From Phoenix dactylifera (taxonomy: Eukaryota; Streptophyta; Magnoliopsida; Arecales; Arecaceae), in contig NC_052409.1 in NCBI RefSeq assembly GCF_009389715.1, positions 186,001 to 250,000 on the forward strand: 64,000 bases of DNA. The letters are read 5' to 3'. Within the stretch, counting starts at the first letter, position 1, and each line of letters begins with the position of its first letter. Both the position numbers and the translations under genes were made by a program. This document shows positions 11,601 through 23,096 of this stretch, piece by piece. The notes below the pieces were generated by a model that worked only from the letters and a program-made list of their open reading frames with translations, was not told the origin of the DNA and searched no databases.

Positions 11601-14140
11601 AGAGGGTGGAGATGCTTTTGGTCCAGTTGCTGCCACAATGCCTCCATTTCTGAAATTAAAGATGACGTCAGAGGGGGAAAAAGCATATTAAAAGAAGGGT
11701 GGCCCAGTTCTAGCCATTGCAACCTCATGAACAGAAATATTCATAAGAGTTAAAAATTTATACTTTTCTTCCTGCAAATGGGGTTGGGTATCTTTTGTGA
11801 CTTCTTCATAGCTGGGTGCTGCCCCAACATTTTGCTCAGGAAGCTTGTGCTCGAATCGCCTGGTAATGCAATGTGTTTAGACAAAAATTTGTGGCTCTGA
11901 TTTCGGCTAGAACTTGAGCAAAATTCTTTCAGAAATAACACAATTTACGATGATTATAAAGCCCACAGAATTCAAAATTCACCTTTCATCTCGAGAAGGG
12001 TCATCTGCTCTGCCACCACCACTTCTGCATTAAAAGACCAGATTAAGCATGCCTTCAAGATATGTCGATAGAATCATTGTTTTCAAAACCATATGCTAGC
12101 TACTACAAGGGCCATATACTTGAATGAGGGAAAAAAATCCATTAAATGCTTAAAACTTAGAAGCATGCAACCACCAAAAAATTACGAATTATAGCGCAGT
12201 TATCTCTTGAAGTTTATGACGTTAATAGAGTCATGAAAATTAATTACAGCAAACAGCTTCTAGTTGGTAAATTAAACAAGTATATGATGAGAGCAGATAT
12301 GAGGCCATACCGAGATGAATAACGATCATCGTCATCAAAGGAACGATCTCTGTCTCTATCAAAGCTCCTATTTCTTGACCCATACTGATAATCATCATTG
12401 CTGCGGCTTCCTCTATAATCATCATCTCTATAACTCTCTCTTCCATAGTGGTCATCAAAATCTCTACCATACCGATCCCCTTCTCGACTATATGGATCAC
12501 CAGTTCTGCCATATCTATCATCATCCCTATATCCCCATTCTCTTTCCCTTCCATACCCATTACGGTCTTCATCCCTACTACCATAACGATCATCATCATA
12601 ACGGTCGCCATAGCCTCCTGTACTTGAATATGAACTGGGCCTGTATGTTCCACCAGTCGAGAATGTACTGCGATACCTATACAACAAGACCAGAAACATT
12701 AAATATTGAAATCAATCATGTCCAAGTTGTTCTTAGTTTTTGGCAAGTGTACTCACTTGTCCCTGTTAGCAAGCGCTTTCTGCCTGACTTCTTGTATTCT
12801 TTCTTTATCATTCACCAGAGCAACAAGACTCTGAGATTTCCTTCTAACATTGCTTCCCTGGTCCCTTCCACTAGAGTCAATATACTGGAAATCGGATAAT
12901 GTCTGCAAATTGGACACAGTTGCCAGTCACGAAATGTGAATACCTGGTGTGCAGTAAGTTATGCTGGAGACAAACTGAAGCAGATATGGTTTCACAGTAT
13001 GCAGTAGAAAGGTAAAGGATAACTTAATACCGATATTTGGTAAGCATGCTCTCTAATTTCATCGATGACACGTTCAGATCCATTTGCAACTAGATACTCC
13101 AGAACAATCAGTGCCTAAAGCTCAATGAAACAAACAATCAGTTGCCAATAAATATTAGTAAAGAGAAAGCTAGAATCAGACATTGCTTGAAAAGTATAGA
13201 TTTTTATCATATCCCTGATTAATGAGTTCAAATGAAAAGACAAAATATAACATAGCAGCTATACAGTTCATTCACCAACACAGCATAGCTAATTACGATA
13301 CAGGTAGAGGCTGTATCATTTATGAAGAGAGAGGAAACTGTATGCAGCACCTTGTAAACATGACGCCAGTTTTTTCCAGTATCATTGATCCTCTTCCATA
13401 TCACATGCATAATCATCTGGTATTCCTGACTGCACAGGTACTGTATATTAAATGTCTGAAAAGGCAAAAAAAGAAAAAGGAGTTAGGACAGGTAGAAATG
13501 TCACTTACTAGTTTCGAGTTGCTTGTGCAATATCAGCCAGGTGTGATCCATGTGGCCCCCAAGGCTCATTGCTTGTTGCATCAAGAATCTGAAATTGAGA
13601 CAAAAAATCCATATTACTTATCTGACATTTAGTGAATAGAATATTGCCATGTTGCTGGAAAGGTATATTTCTTTGACAAAAAACAAACAAATTGTGATTG
13701 GTATAACGCTAAAATGAATGACTCATTTTTCAACTACATACGCATAAAGAAAGACAACATCAAGAAAAAGAAATTTGAGAATATGTCATTAATCCAATAA
13801 TCTACCTTCTGCTCTATTCCCGGGATCTTCAAAACTTTCTTATTCACCTCTCTCTTGCTGCAAAATGATAGAAAAAGTTTACATCAGGCGATAAGTTATA
13901 TAACTCAGTATCCAAGACTGCTGCAAACATTCTATAAACCAGCTGAATCACAGCATAATGTTAATACCCAAAACATGCATGTACTCAGTTGAAAGCACTA
14001 AAACAACAATTTCGGCAGTGTCATAAACACAAGACAGAACGTGAACTGGAAGAAGAAATTAAATCACATCAGGTTAATCATCAGAATAATGAAGAAAATT
14101 CTTACAGGTCCCGAACAGTCTGATCAAAAGCTTTCTTCAT
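8692..14140 (-). CDS. EPSIN2/3-like: Clathrin interactor EPSIN (ENTH domain protein), EPSIN2/3 type
   Basis: Endocytic/trafficking adaptor: the ENTH domain binds phosphoinositides, and the disordered tail recruits clathrin and adaptor complexes at trans-Golgi, endosome or plasma membrane. Thirteen coding exons close in frame: 14106-14140, 13806-13857, 13509-13588, 13351-13429, 13031-13114, 12757-12902, 12311-12676, 11983-12024, 11764-11859, 11468-11649, 10338-10540, 9267-9921 and 8692-9140, giving 822 aa. All introns are GT-AG. Residues about 10-150 are the ENTH domain, with family words [48 protein letters not shown] and [21 protein letters not shown]. Residues about 159-280 are rich in Asp, Arg, Tyr and Ser. 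An NPF tripeptide lies near 459-461, the conserved [19 protein letters not shown] block near 655-675, and a Met/Gly-rich tail at about 740-785. Order and length match Arabidopsis EPSIN2 and EPSIN3 (from memory of the family). The start is the first ATG after the leader intron. Confidence 0.95.
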
Positions 14141-15623
14141 GGTTTCTGTAGATTACACTCAATTTTCTGTTAAGCTGCCAACTCCTACGAAACCTTCCCA
14201 CGTGATCCAGCAAAGAGCTCACAGAACAGTCCTAAAACTGGCAATAGATAAACAGGAAGTAGTAAGGGATAATGGTGTAAGATGCCACTGGTGCCATCTT
14301 ATAAAGCATGCCTGAATATAAGCATTCAATTGTTAAATTAGCACCATCTGGAGAGAAGGTTGAAGTATAGATCCAAGTGCGTCATTGCAGAAAATTGATG
14401 GTTAAGGACCATCCTCGTGCATATTTAAAAAAACAAAAGAGCAGACTAAAAAAAAAAAAGCAGCAGATGATAAGCACTTACCACAGAGATCAAGGATTGA
14501 TCCAAATGTCACATTCCTATAAACGGATGCGCTTATTAAAGCATGGGAGGGGAGGTAAGAGATCTTTATTATAATAATGAATAGGCCATTAAAAGCATCC
14601 CACTTTAAAAGGCTGAGTGAATCCAAGAACATATGCAGCAACCACACGAAGAGAAATGTCAGGCATTTTCCATAATAGAATCCCATTCCTTCAAATGCAA
14701 GAAAACTTTGGGAAAAGAAAAATAATGGATGCCTGGGATTAAAATAAATGAAGACTTGCGAAGAAATGATATCCCTGAACAAAAATCTGATTGAATTGAA
14801 ACACAAATATACCGGGAAAGCGAACTAAGGTATGCGCAATCTGGACCCTCAAACCAACCGAACGTAAACTCAAAGAATTATTTAAAATTTGAAAAAAAAA
14901 AAATTGATTCAGTTGTAGGTTGTCTTGGGCCTCCTGGCCAAACACCAAACTGGAAGATGTGAAAAGAAAACAAGTATGACCTAAGTAAATGTTACCTAAC
15001 AAGGAAAAAGAAACAGCGAATTCCATAATCCCAAGCAATTCTTGAAAAAGAGTTCACCTAGAATGCTTTCTGAAGCGATGCTAATCACAACAGCCAGATG
15101 AAATGACAGGAAACTGAAGAGACTAAAATTCTTGACAAAAATCCGGAAGTAACGGCTTAATTGGGAAGAGAGGCCACCACAAAATCCAAGTTATCTAAAC
15201 AAAATGCAATTAATGCCTACAGACCCTTAAATTGACAAGGTTCAACCCCAAAATTCTTCCATGGTCGACAGATTTCAGCTCGGTCCCAGCTTCTACCGAG
15301 CAAATACCTAATCGGGATATCCAAAAAGAACCAGAGGATAAGCAGATTCTGTCAATCAAGACCGATCCAGAACAAAATACAGCTAGATCGACCCAACAAA
15401 AAGAACCCCCGTCAACATTTATCAGGAAATAAGAACCCAAGAATAATAAAAAAAAAATCATTTTTTTCATTTAAATACGTAATTCGCCAAGACACGAAGA
15501 GAAATAAGGAAAAAGATACAGAAATAAACAGGTTAGATCAATAATTAAAAAGAAAGGAAAAAAATCAAACGCAATGCTTTTGTGATTTCGGACAAGCACG
15601 TCGTGACGGGATCTGGAGCGAAC

Positions 15624-15830
15624 CTGGGGGATTGGAGAAATCGGGATCCGATCTGCGACCGCCGGAGGAGAGTTCGGAGAAGGGAGAGGGGATGGAGGGC
15701 GGAGGCCGGAAATCCGATGGGGGGTCGTAGGAAAGATCTCCGCCGACGAAGCGTAGGGTTTGGGGAGCGACGGATGGGGGGCAAAAAGCGGAGATTTCTC
15801 CTTCTCTCTCCCCTGCGGTGGAATAAAGAA
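15624..15830 (-). promoter_or_regulatory. Probable epsin 5' leader exon, donor site and promoter-proximal region
   Basis: On the minus strand a GC-rich, CpG-containing block ends at a good splice donor (CCCCCAG|GTTCGC, boundary at 15624/15623). The nearest acceptors upstream of the epsin ATG (14140) are at about 14147 (CTACAG) and 14170 (TTAACAG). This implies a leader intron of about 1.5 kb in the 5' UTR, a layout common in plant housekeeping genes. The transcription start was not located; the upper boundary given here is approximate. Confidence 0.5.
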
Positions 15831-15849
15831 GGAATAATTATAATAAGGG

Positions 15850-18767
15850 AACGGAAGGAAAGGGGAAAGGAAGCTGCGAGACTTTTAAGATTCCCGTCAT
15901 TATTTTACGGGCGCTGTAATAAAATCCGGTATGAGCGCAATGGAAAGCCTGCCGGGCTCCCTAATTACCAAAATATCCTTCATTACTCATTAGGCTAGCG
16001 CGGTAAATAAAATAAATAATAAATACTGATCCTCCGATTCCTGACCTGTGACGGATGAACATTTTTCCTAAGTATACGTGTGTGGGACCAATCTCCGCTC
16101 TCAAATGGAATCTATCATCGTCGCAGGCGCTAATTGCCCCATCAAATTTCCCCATCTTCGTCCACTTTTCTTGAATTTCATAGACAAGATATATTGGACA
16201 TTTTATTTGAGAGTGAAGCATCGCAATAATCTGACTTCATTCTCAAAGACTTCAAAAACAATTTCTTCTGAAGCATCTTCATCTAGTACTCTTGCTCCCA
16301 CAATACACCACTAAGTATGGAGTTTTGTGCTCTTAAATAATATCATGTTGATGCTCTTTTTTTATTTTTTATTTTTCTACGCCAAACAACTTATATCATT
16401 TTAATATAAATATATTCATAAAAGTTAAAATATAAAAATTATGGGGCACTCAAGTCCGCTCTTTTTCGTTGATCCAAAGAATTTCTTCAAAAATACATGT
16501 CTTTTCAACACCCTGAAAATAAAATTGGGTGCATGAAGTAAGCGGCTATATTGTCGGACTTTTTTAGAGCAAGTAAATTAAAGTTAAACACGTACAATCA
16601 GTACTTGGCAAGAAAATAAGAACAACATAAATTTCAAGCTAAGAAAAGAGAGATGTACAAGTTTCTGATTAATTCTTTAAAAGTAGAAGAAAAAAAGGTC
16701 AATTCTCCCAGCACAAAACCATCGCATCCACAGGCACGTGTGACTCGAAAAAAAGAAGAACACTATATTTATTAGAGCAAGCTTTTCCATACACAAAAAA
16801 TGAATGCCATTTTATGAATAAAAGGAGTATGGAAGACAAGATACAGGTATTGTTACGGACATATATGCTTTTTTTTTATACAAAATGTTTCTTGAAATAT
16901 TAAATTAGTTATGAAGAAAAGAAACCTAGAAATCCACTATGTTCCTGCATATTAAAACCAAGCTCGCTTAGAAGTCGTTTAATATTATACGACTCCGCAA
17001 CTAAGTAGTCGGTATACATAATATTCATTTAAATTAATATGGTGACGGCGAGTCCCTGAAATCATGAACTTTTTAGCGTTCTACCGGTACTGATATGCTT
17101 AAGAAGGCCCCACCCCTTCCCAGGAGCGGCCTTTGCTTCACTCACCACTTTCTCCTAAACCATTTAAATATAACCACCAAGAAATAAAGGCGTAAATCTG
17201 GTAACAGATGAAGGGCATATCCATCATTGAACCATGAGAAGGACCGGGGAGATGACCGCGTCGGCGTGTCTTCTAGAGCGCGAAGACCTGTCAAAAAAAA
17301 AAAACACACATGGAGGTGCCCCGCCCGTACCTACTCTCTCACCCAGTCTCAATTATAACACGTCAAAGAAAAATAATTATTATTATTATAAATATAATTA
17401 GGGTGGTGTTTTTTTTCCTTTTTTTAAATAATATTAGGAAGGCGTATTGTGACTGGATAAATGACGCCATTGGCGACGCCGTTTAATACCATGGACTCGA
17501 CAAAGTGTTTGCCCCTTCTTTCTTTTTTTTGCACCCTCATATTACCGAGAGAGAGACAGGGGTGCGCGTAGATTAAAACATATAAGGGGTGGTGATATCA
17601 GCGAATTTATTTATTCCATCACACATATGCATACGTACCTATATATATATATATATATATAATATGTATATATGTATATATACGTGCGCGCGCACATACG
17701 TATAAGGGAAAAAGATTTGGAGTTTTATAGTTTGGTGAGTGACGGTGATACGTGGCCAGCATCTTGACGGGCCCGGCCTCTTCCTCTCACTCTCTCTCTC
17801 TGAGGTGGTTGAAACCCCTGCGATCAGAAACCGTCGCCATCCCAGCTAGCTCACCGTCCATTTTTTTTTTTTGGTACAAGTCCATTTTCAAATGAAAGCT
17901 CGCGGCGAGCAGACGACAAACCAGCTGGGTTCCTTCCAGGCCAGAACGGAAAGGCAAGTCCTCCGCTCACGTCCGGCGTCTTTTTTTAGCATCCCCATAC
18001 GACGGACGGATCATGGACAGCCTTTCACCACTACCAGTGCTTGAAGTCCTCTTGGAGCCAGGCCAGCCGACTCCAAAATGGTTAACTATATAATTAGTTA
18101 ATGGGTCGGTTAATTAGTATGATTAAATGATAAAATTTTCCTAGTCTAAAAGAAGACACTTTTTATTAAAAAAAAAAAACGAGGATTCCACTGGGTTGCA
18201 TGGATGCTTCAAGCTGGCGAGCGCGTGCGCTCTCAGCTGCATCGTCTAATGACCTCCCTGTACGGGAAGAGGAACGACGGTGTCTCAACATCTCATCTTT
18301 TGTCGCTTCTTCCCTATCTCTTCTGGGACTCCCTTTATTTGTCTTAGTATCTCAAATGATAAATATATTTTCGGGGGGGTGGATTTCCAGATTTCTAGAG
18401 ATTAATTGCCATAAATGATGATGATCAGAACATAAACAATTATAGTTTGAAGACAATATTAATTAGCAATTTTTTTAGGTATACAAGATGATTTGAAATT
18501 AACTGTCTTTCCCGGAACCTTTCACGCGTTGTGGAAAGCTAGGAGGGCGGCGGACGCGATGCCATTGAACGGGTAATCACTTCGCTCAGGCGCGCAGGCG
18601 CACACGCGTACAGGTAAAAAAAAAAGCGACGGTAATCTAAAATCTCCTGAATCGTGATGTCCTCTGAATTCCCTCTTACATCTGTCTCAATAATGGCCAA
18701 CCAAAATTTACTTGCTAATAAATATTCACATGCACCGCTCAGCACTTGCCCGAATAGCTTCTATCAG
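15850..18767. other. Intergenic spacer
   Basis: No gene is supported. Contents are AT-rich sequence, a short (AT)n run at 17641-17660 followed by a run of alternating GCGCGC, and a small retroposition scar at 17856-17888. Short open frames show no domain. Confidence 0.4.
17856..17888 (-). mobile_element. Ultra-short retroposition scar with 9-bp target-site duplication
   Basis: A 15-bp insert (eight T, then GGTACAA) sits between two exact copies of GTCCATTTT at 17856-17864 and 17880-17888. Read on the minus strand the insert is TTGTACC followed by an A tail, which resembles the last bases plus poly(A) of a LINE or SINE inserted by target-primed reverse transcription. The duplication length partly depends on how T residues are assigned. 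Confidence 0.5.
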
Positions 18768-19636
18768 CGCTCGTTTAGTTCGACGGAGAAAGTATGGTCA
18801 ACAAAAAAAAAATAATAAATTATTTTTTATTTAATTAATTTTTTTTAAAAAAGAAATAAAAAAATTGTATTTTAATGAAAAAGTATGGTCAACGAAAAAG
18901 TAATGAAATGCCTCTTGTTTGTTGAAGTTTTCAAAAAAGAGAAATAGAAAAATTGTATTTTCATGAAAATACGATTTCCACATTTCATGGAAAAGTCTTT
19001 CCCATGAGAAACATGGAAAAGTTACTTTTTCATAAGTTGGGAATCACTTTATTTTTATTTTTTTCCAAAAAGGCCCTTCAGCATTAAAGAAACATTAAAG
19101 AGGTATTAAAGATCTAATTTTTATTAAGGGCATAATAGAAATTATACATAACTTTTCCAGAAAAGTGGATGGCCAACCAAACATGAGTACTTTGGAAATT
19201 TATCATTTTCCCATGGTCAACCAAACATGCGAAAAGTACTTTCCTAGGCATCCTCTTCCTAGGAATTTGTTTCCCATGAATCATATTCGGAGGAAAAATA
19301 CTTCCCGCAAACCAAACGAGCCCTTCATGAGAAAGTTATTTTCCCATGAAACAGAAACCACTTCATTTTTATTGTTTTCCAAAAGATCCTTCGGCATTAA
19401 AGAAGTATTAAGACATTAAATATCTAATTTTTATTAAGAGTATAATAAAAATTATACATAACTTTTTCAGAAAAGTGTATGGTCAATCAAATATAAGCAC
19501 TTTGAAAATTTGTTATTTTTCCATGATCAATCAAACATGCCAAAAGTACCTTCTTAGATATCTTTTTTTTAGAAATTTATTTTTTAGAAATCATATTTTT
19601 AGGAGAAAATATATTTTTCGAACCAAACAGCCGTTT
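18768..19636. mobile_element. MITE-like element with an internal 310-bp tandem duplication
   Basis: The ends form an inverted repeat: the left reads GCGCTCGTTTAGTTCG and the right, in reverse complement, GGCTGTTTGGTTCG. This kind of end is common in plant DNA-transposon derivatives. Internally, about 310 bp is duplicated head to tail; for example ATTAAGGGCATAATAGAAATT near 19123 returns near 19433 with substitutions, followed by CAGAAAAGTG and GGTCAA-CAAACATG words in both copies. The second copy is more diverged toward A/T. No coding region. A terminal duplication of the target was not recognised. Confidence 0.55.
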
Positions 19637-19639
19637 AAT

Positions 19640-21007
19640 GCATATTGGTAGGATTTTTATTTTTTTTACTTTTAAAAATATTCAATTCTCAAGCATTTAA
19701 TGGTTTGGAATAATCATATACATCATTTAATGCAGTGGGACTTGCATTTAATGAAATCCTCTTGCTTGAGGCCTAGTTGGGTTTTATAAGTTTCCACTGA
19801 AGTCCACGCTCATGCTGCGCAGAGCATACAAGTAGCCTATGCACTGTATTGGTTAGTTTAAACTCAAACATGTGGATTGGGTTATCAACTCCTTATATTT
19901 CAGATCAACCACTGGATATTTATTCTTTCTTAGCAATGTTATCATTGCACAAGATCATCCGAGCAAACCGTTCTCTCTTAAGGTATTATGGAGGTTGAGC
20001 TAATTGCTCCGAATCCAATTTATATTAAGATAAAGTGAATCAAAAATTTTATTTCAGAGCTTTCCTTTGGTATACAAGCAAGTGCTGACTATATCAATCC
20101 ATTCTAATAATAGTATTATAACTGAAGTGAGAAATTGAAATAATACGAATAAAAAGATGAACAAACACATGCCATAAATAAGAAAGTATGAAAAACATTT
20201 ACAAAATTCTTTGGAATATGTCAAATCATATAAAAACTCGGTGGATTAGTAAATCAAGATTTATCTAGGAGCGGAGTCCTAGAGCCAATATGAGGTCATC
20301 AACAACTAGTATACAACACCATGATTAAAGATCTCTCAAACGAGGTTAAATATGGTAGAAATAAAATTAATTGAGTGGTCATGTTAAAGCATTAGTTTCG
20401 AAGGATATTTTCTCTCATCTCTACAATAAGTATTTGCATCGGTGATGAAAAAAAAATTTTAAAAAAAGTTGAGTTTATACATCCAAGGTAGGAAAGTAGA
20501 TCATATTACCCTTGGAAGGATTATCTATGCAAGAGTTATCATAAAGGATGTGACTAGGGGGTTTGCACTTAATCCTAATAATTTCTCATAAAAAAAACAA
20601 GGTTCTGAATGCAAGGCGATTGGTATGCACCCACTCTACTAAGATCCAGTTGATTAGTACCATACATATGGTATGTAAAAATCCGAGACACAAGGAACTA
20701 TTTTAAGGATGCTATGACTGCTTCGGATGGATACAGCCCACAAGAAGTAAAGTTCAATATGACTGCTTTAGAGATTGAACCTTTTATAGAAGATTGTTGA
20801 AATATTTTAATAATTTTGTAATTTGTTTATTTTAATTTATTTGGAAAGGTTCAACTCTTAGGGCTTTAATTATTTGAATAATCGCCTACTGGATAATTAA
20901 TGCAGCAGGAGTCCCATGCAGTGAAGTCTAGTTATTCAAGGCACTTTATGGGTTTTGGGTGTCGGCGCCAAGTTAAGTCTTTGGCCTACTCTCCTATAAT
21001 AAGTCAG
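19640..21007. other. Intergenic spacer
   Basis: AT-rich sequence without any frame I can support, and without clear repeats apart from isolated poly(A) runs. Confidence 0.4.
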
Positions 21008-21015
21008 TTTTTTAT

Positions 21016-21958
21016 TAGGCTGCAAATGGGTCGGGTCGACCCGAGACCCGACCCGTGTAGACCCGACCCGACCCGAATTTTAGAACCCGCGGGTCCGGGT
21101 CGGGTCCTAAAATTGGACCCAAATCATTTTCTGGGTCGGGTCTGGGTTTACCGAAGGGACCCGACCCGAAACCCAGACCCGACCCGAATGGACCCGAAGA
21201 GAGAGAGAGAGAGAGAGGGGGGGGGGGAAGCAAAAGAGATTTTTTTTTTTGTGTGTGTGTTTGTGGGTTGGGGGGGGAGTAGGATTCAAGCGTGGAAGGA
21301 TAGCAACAAGCATAAAATCCAAAGGAACCTCGGCCCGTTAGGATTCTATCTCCATCTATTACACTGTTGATACCTCTGGTGTCTCGGTAGCTGGCTTTTT
21401 TTTTTTTACCTTCTGTTTTCTGGTTTTTGTTTCTTTTAACTTTTGCAGAGAGGAAGTGAGGGAACACTGAACTGAACTGAATATGGGTCGCGCCAGTTTT
21501 CTGCAATGGAAGTGGATTTTGGAAGAAGGTCTGGGATTTTTTTTGTCCTCGTGAGAGGGGAGCTGGAAGACACCAAGTTCCGTCCAATCAGTCATATAGA
21601 TAAAAAATAGTGTGATATGAAATTTGGCTTGTAGACCGACTTAGTTATAAGTCATGGGTCATCTGTTCTTCCCGGAGGTCAATTGCAAGTCATGGGTCAC
21701 CCAGCATCTCATAATTATGATATGACCAAATTAGATTTGCCCAAATTTTTTTTCTAAAACACAAAAAATGGATCCGATCGGACCCGAACCCGACCCGACT
21801 TGGACCCGAACCCGATCCGGACCCGACTCGGACCCGACCCAACCCGACCCGATTTTCAACCGGGTCGGGTCTGGGTCCAAAATTAGGATCCGAACAAAAA
21901 ATCGGGTCGGATCGGGGTCACTTAGGATCCGACCCGACCCGACCCATTTGCACCCCTA
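21016..21958. mobile_element. hAT-like non-autonomous element with GGGTCGGG-type ends
   Basis: The left end TAGGCTGCAAATGGGTCGGG and the right end, in reverse complement TAGGGGTGCAAATGGGTCGG, form terminal inverted repeats. Flanking 8-bp sequences are TTTTTTAT (21008-21015) and CTTTTTAT (21959-21966), matching at 7 of 8 positions. This agrees with the 8-bp target duplication of hAT transposons. The first 190 bp and last 190 bp are saturated with CCCGA and CGGGT words on both strands, so the ends can fold on themselves as well as on each other. The middle contains a GA run near 21200, a T/G run and no coherent coding sequence. Length 943 bp. Confidence 0.7.
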
Positions 21959-22159
21959 CTTTTTATGATGGTTTAATCTCAAGTTGACGGGTTAGCTGTT
22001 AGAAGGCTTTAATGGGGCACTCGCCAGTTACTAACCTGTCGGCAGGCTTTTAATGGCTTGAAACTGACAAGCCATTAATGGGCTAAATGCTGAGGCCTTT
22101 ATGGGCCTGTTCGGGGGTTACCGGGTTCATTTGTAGGCTCTCGATATAGATTAGCTATT

Positions 22160-22470
22160 AGTTTTTTTTTCTCTTTTATTTATTTATTTATTTATTTTTT
22201 TATATCGGCGTCTCACTACATACGGCCATAAGTATGCCTGAAATAGTCACGGTACAAAATATGCTCTAGTACCAATAGCACATTCTCTAATACCTCCTAT
22301 GTGACGGCTCTAGAATGATGTGCTGCGAAGGAAGCGACCCAGTCCGCCGCACCGTTCGCCTCCCGAAGTACATGCATGACATTGAAAGAATCAGACTTCT
22401 GCAAGAGAGCCCTCTGCAAGAGAGCTTCTCTCTTTATTTCCGCTCTCTATTCTTTTCCTTCTACGTCTTC
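22160..22470 (-). mobile_element. LINE 3'-end fragment (RNase H tail)
   Basis: On the minus strand about 22295-22390 reads HVLREANGAADWVASFAAHH, the C-terminal end of the RNase H-like domain of plant LINEs, and it resembles the same segments at 3.6 kb and 60.7 kb. The plus-strand run of TTTATTTATTTATTT at about 22178-22200 corresponds to a degenerate 3' A-rich tail. The copy is strongly 5'-truncated. Confidence 0.65.
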
Positions 22471-23096
22471 TCGGGTGACTAGGTTAATCTTTCAGATCGC
22501 ACCTCCACGTGATTATGCTGAGCAGAATATTGACTGAGCTAGGTTAATTATAACCCGGGGACAATGATGCTAGATGCCCGCATGAAAGAGCAAAATTCAT
22601 TCTTAGGATGGTGTATTCTACATGCCTCGAACCCAGGCATGCTGTTTCTAATCCCAATTTTTGTATAATGAATTCATCAAGGTTCTTCTACAATTAATCC
22701 TTTGAATCTTATTTGCAAATATTAGCAATAACATCATCAAGGTTCTTTTCGTATCGAAAATGCATTGTGTAGTGCCTTGTTGTGCGTACGTAGTAAGGTA
22801 TGTTTGAAATGAGACTGCACAATCAAAGAACACGAGATTGGCAAAACAAATCCAATTTGAAAACTTGGTATGTATCCAAGAGTCAGTCTTTTTTTTACTG
22901 TTTGAAAACCAAAAAACCATACATTCTATGAAAGACGAGCAAGTCAAGCTTTATCTATTTTACTGAAAGAAAAGAGAGAGAATCTCGAAGCATTTTCTCG
23001 CAGTAGACAGTTTCTTGCCTTTCCAATGCGAAGCTCTCACTTGCCAATATGTGGTTCAATTTCTTTTGCCTCTTAGCCCCGGAATACTTGTCCTTC

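Noticed and set aside
12315-12899. 194-codon plus-strand frame rich in His and Tyr
   Set aside because: It is antisense to two epsin exons and an intron; the composition is the complement of the Asp/Arg/Tyr-rich epsin segment.
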